Shown: piece by piece, positions 63,404-64,000 of the stretch
Numbering within the stretch: the first letter of the stretch is position 1
How the letters are laid out: every line of letters begins with the position of its first letter
Assembly: GCF_036002945.1 (NCBI RefSeq)
Contig: NZ_CP108529.1
Span: forward strand, 8,303,001-8,367,000
DNA length: 64,000 nt
Direction of reading: 5' to 3'
DNA from: Streptomyces sp. NBC_01224
GTDB taxonomy: Bacteria; Actinomycetota; Actinomycetes; Streptomycetales; Streptomycetaceae
Notes under the pieces: generated by a model
What the model was told of the DNA's origin: nothing
The model's database searches: none
Seen by the model: the letters and a program-made list of their open reading frames with translations, nothing else
Made by a program: the position numbers and the translations under genes

Positions 63404-64000
63404 GTGGGCCTCAGTGGACGTTTTGCGGGTCTGTGGGAGTCATGGCGGCCGAGCCACGCCCTGCTGGCGATTCCCGTTGTGCTCATCATCGTGATCACAA
63501 TCGTGGACATCTTCGTGCCGGAGGACGTTCATCTGGGACCACTGCTGGTCATCGCGCCCGCGATCACTGCCTCATTCGCCGGCCCTCTGCTGACCGGAGT
63601 GATCGGACTCCTCGCCGTGGCGGCCCAGGCATACATAGGCCTGCAGCTCGGCGTGCTGTCCTCCCGGAACTGGGTGGTGCAGATCGCCGCCCTCGCTGGG
63701 CTCTCGGCCCTGATCGTGTTCTTCTGCGTGGTACGAGAGCGGCGAAGACGGGAGCTCGCCCAGGTGCGGTCGGTGGCCGAAGCCGCGCAGCACGTTCTGC
63801 TGTGGCCGCTCCCGGACCGTATCGGCCCGCTACGGATCGCCTGCCTGTACCTGGCTGCCGAGGACGAGGCCCAGATCGGCGGGGACCTGTACGCAACCAC
63901 CCGCATCGAAGGCGGAACGCGGGTGCTGATCGGTGACGTGAGAGGCAAGGGCCTGGCCGCCATCGGAGAAGCCGCCCTTCTGCTCGGCGCCTTCCGCGAA
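63404..64000 (+). CDS. Membrane-anchored SpoIIE/PP2C-type phosphatase, 3' end missing
   Basis: The first 199 residues of a protein that runs off the window. Three or four membrane helices come first (LLAIPVVLIIVITIVDIFV, then LLVIAPAITASFAGPLL, then WVVQIAALAGLSALIVFFCV). After RERRRRELAQ a linker helix (VRSVAEAAQHVLL) leads into the phosphatase core start (IACLYLAAEDEAQIGGDLYA and VLIGDVRGKGLAAI). These are the metal-binding GGDxY and GDVxGxG motifs of PP2C/SpoIIE phosphatases, which in Streptomyces reset anti-sigma-factor antagonists. The start is uncertain: the GTG at 63404 has a close GGAG; one at 63389 is also in frame. Confidence 0.85.
   Translation, partial: MGLSGRFAGLWESWRPSHALLAIPVVLIIVITIVDIFVPEDVHLGPLLVIAPAITASFAGPLLTGVIGLLAVAAQAYIGLQLGVLSSRNWVVQIAALAGLSALIVFFCVVRERRRRELAQVRSVAEAAQHVLLWPLPDRIGPLRIACLYLAAEDEAQIGGDLYATTRIEGGTRVLIGDVRGKGLAAIGEAALLLGAFRE

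Overview
The window is high-GC actinobacterial DNA, almost certainly from a Streptomyces. The evidence is the GC-rich third codon positions, frequent GTG starts with GGAGG-type ribosome binding sites, a Streptomyces-type type VII secretion (T7SS) block, a HelR-like ATPase and many families typical of the genus. It reads as an accessory or arm-like region: intact operons are separated by an unusual number of decayed genes and transposase relics. No rRNA, tRNA or CRISPR array was seen.

Layout. (1) 1-9.8 kb: edge of a T7SS locus, with a left-truncated EccC ATPase, an HSL-type esterase, a mycosin that has lost its catalytic triad, and a beta-helix/double-AAA protein. (2) 9.8-13.7 kb: a saccharopine dehydrogenase pseudogene, an unknown membrane protein, and an ECF sigma factor beside a Met/His-rich membrane protein. 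(3) 13.8-20.9 kb: an MFS carrier translationally coupled to a GH88-like hydrolase, then an acyl-CoA dehydrogenase divergent from a two-domain CoA-transferase coupled to an acyl-CoA ligase. (4) 21.0-27.1 kb: a Zn/Mn-type ABC importer, then a copper operon (small Met/His membrane protein, CopA, PCu(A)C-like protein). (5) 27.1-36.9 kb: an IS5-type relic, an orphan TOPRIM protein, a HelR-like RNA-polymerase-recycling ATPase with hairpins in its 5' region, an AlkZ-like glycosylase, an NRPS condensation-domain relic, a regulator and an aminopeptidase P. (6) 36.9-44.4 kb: transposase and esterase relics around a flavin disulfide reductase, a MerR regulator with a recognisable operator divergent from a mycothiol-type enzyme, PhzF, CBS and ABM-like proteins.

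(7) 44.5-53.8 kb is the centrepiece: a five-gene, minus-strand biosynthetic operon. In transcription order it encodes a carrier-domain/transmembrane/left-handed-beta-helix protein resembling poly-lysine synthetase without its adenylation domain, an NRPS (partial C, A, T, TE), a TauD/SyrP-like iron dioxygenase, SbnB and SbnA. SbnA and SbnB should make L-2,3-diaminopropionate (Dap). The NRPS would activate it and the membrane protein could polymerise or ligate it. This is a split version of the one-protein Pls architecture with a possible hydroxylation step.

(8) 54-58.5 kb is a graveyard of purine/xanthine-dehydrogenase genes: XdhC, a 2Fe-2S subunit with a lost ligand, a frameshifted molybdenum subunit, and PucR, TetR, NCS1 permease and MMPL fragments. 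An intact LLM oxidoreductase lies among them. (9) 58.6-64 kb: a class A beta-lactamase-like secreted protein, a long-form GAPDH, a secreted peptidoglycan-binding protein, a tiny repeat protein and the start of a membrane SpoIIE/PP2C phosphatase cut by the window edge.
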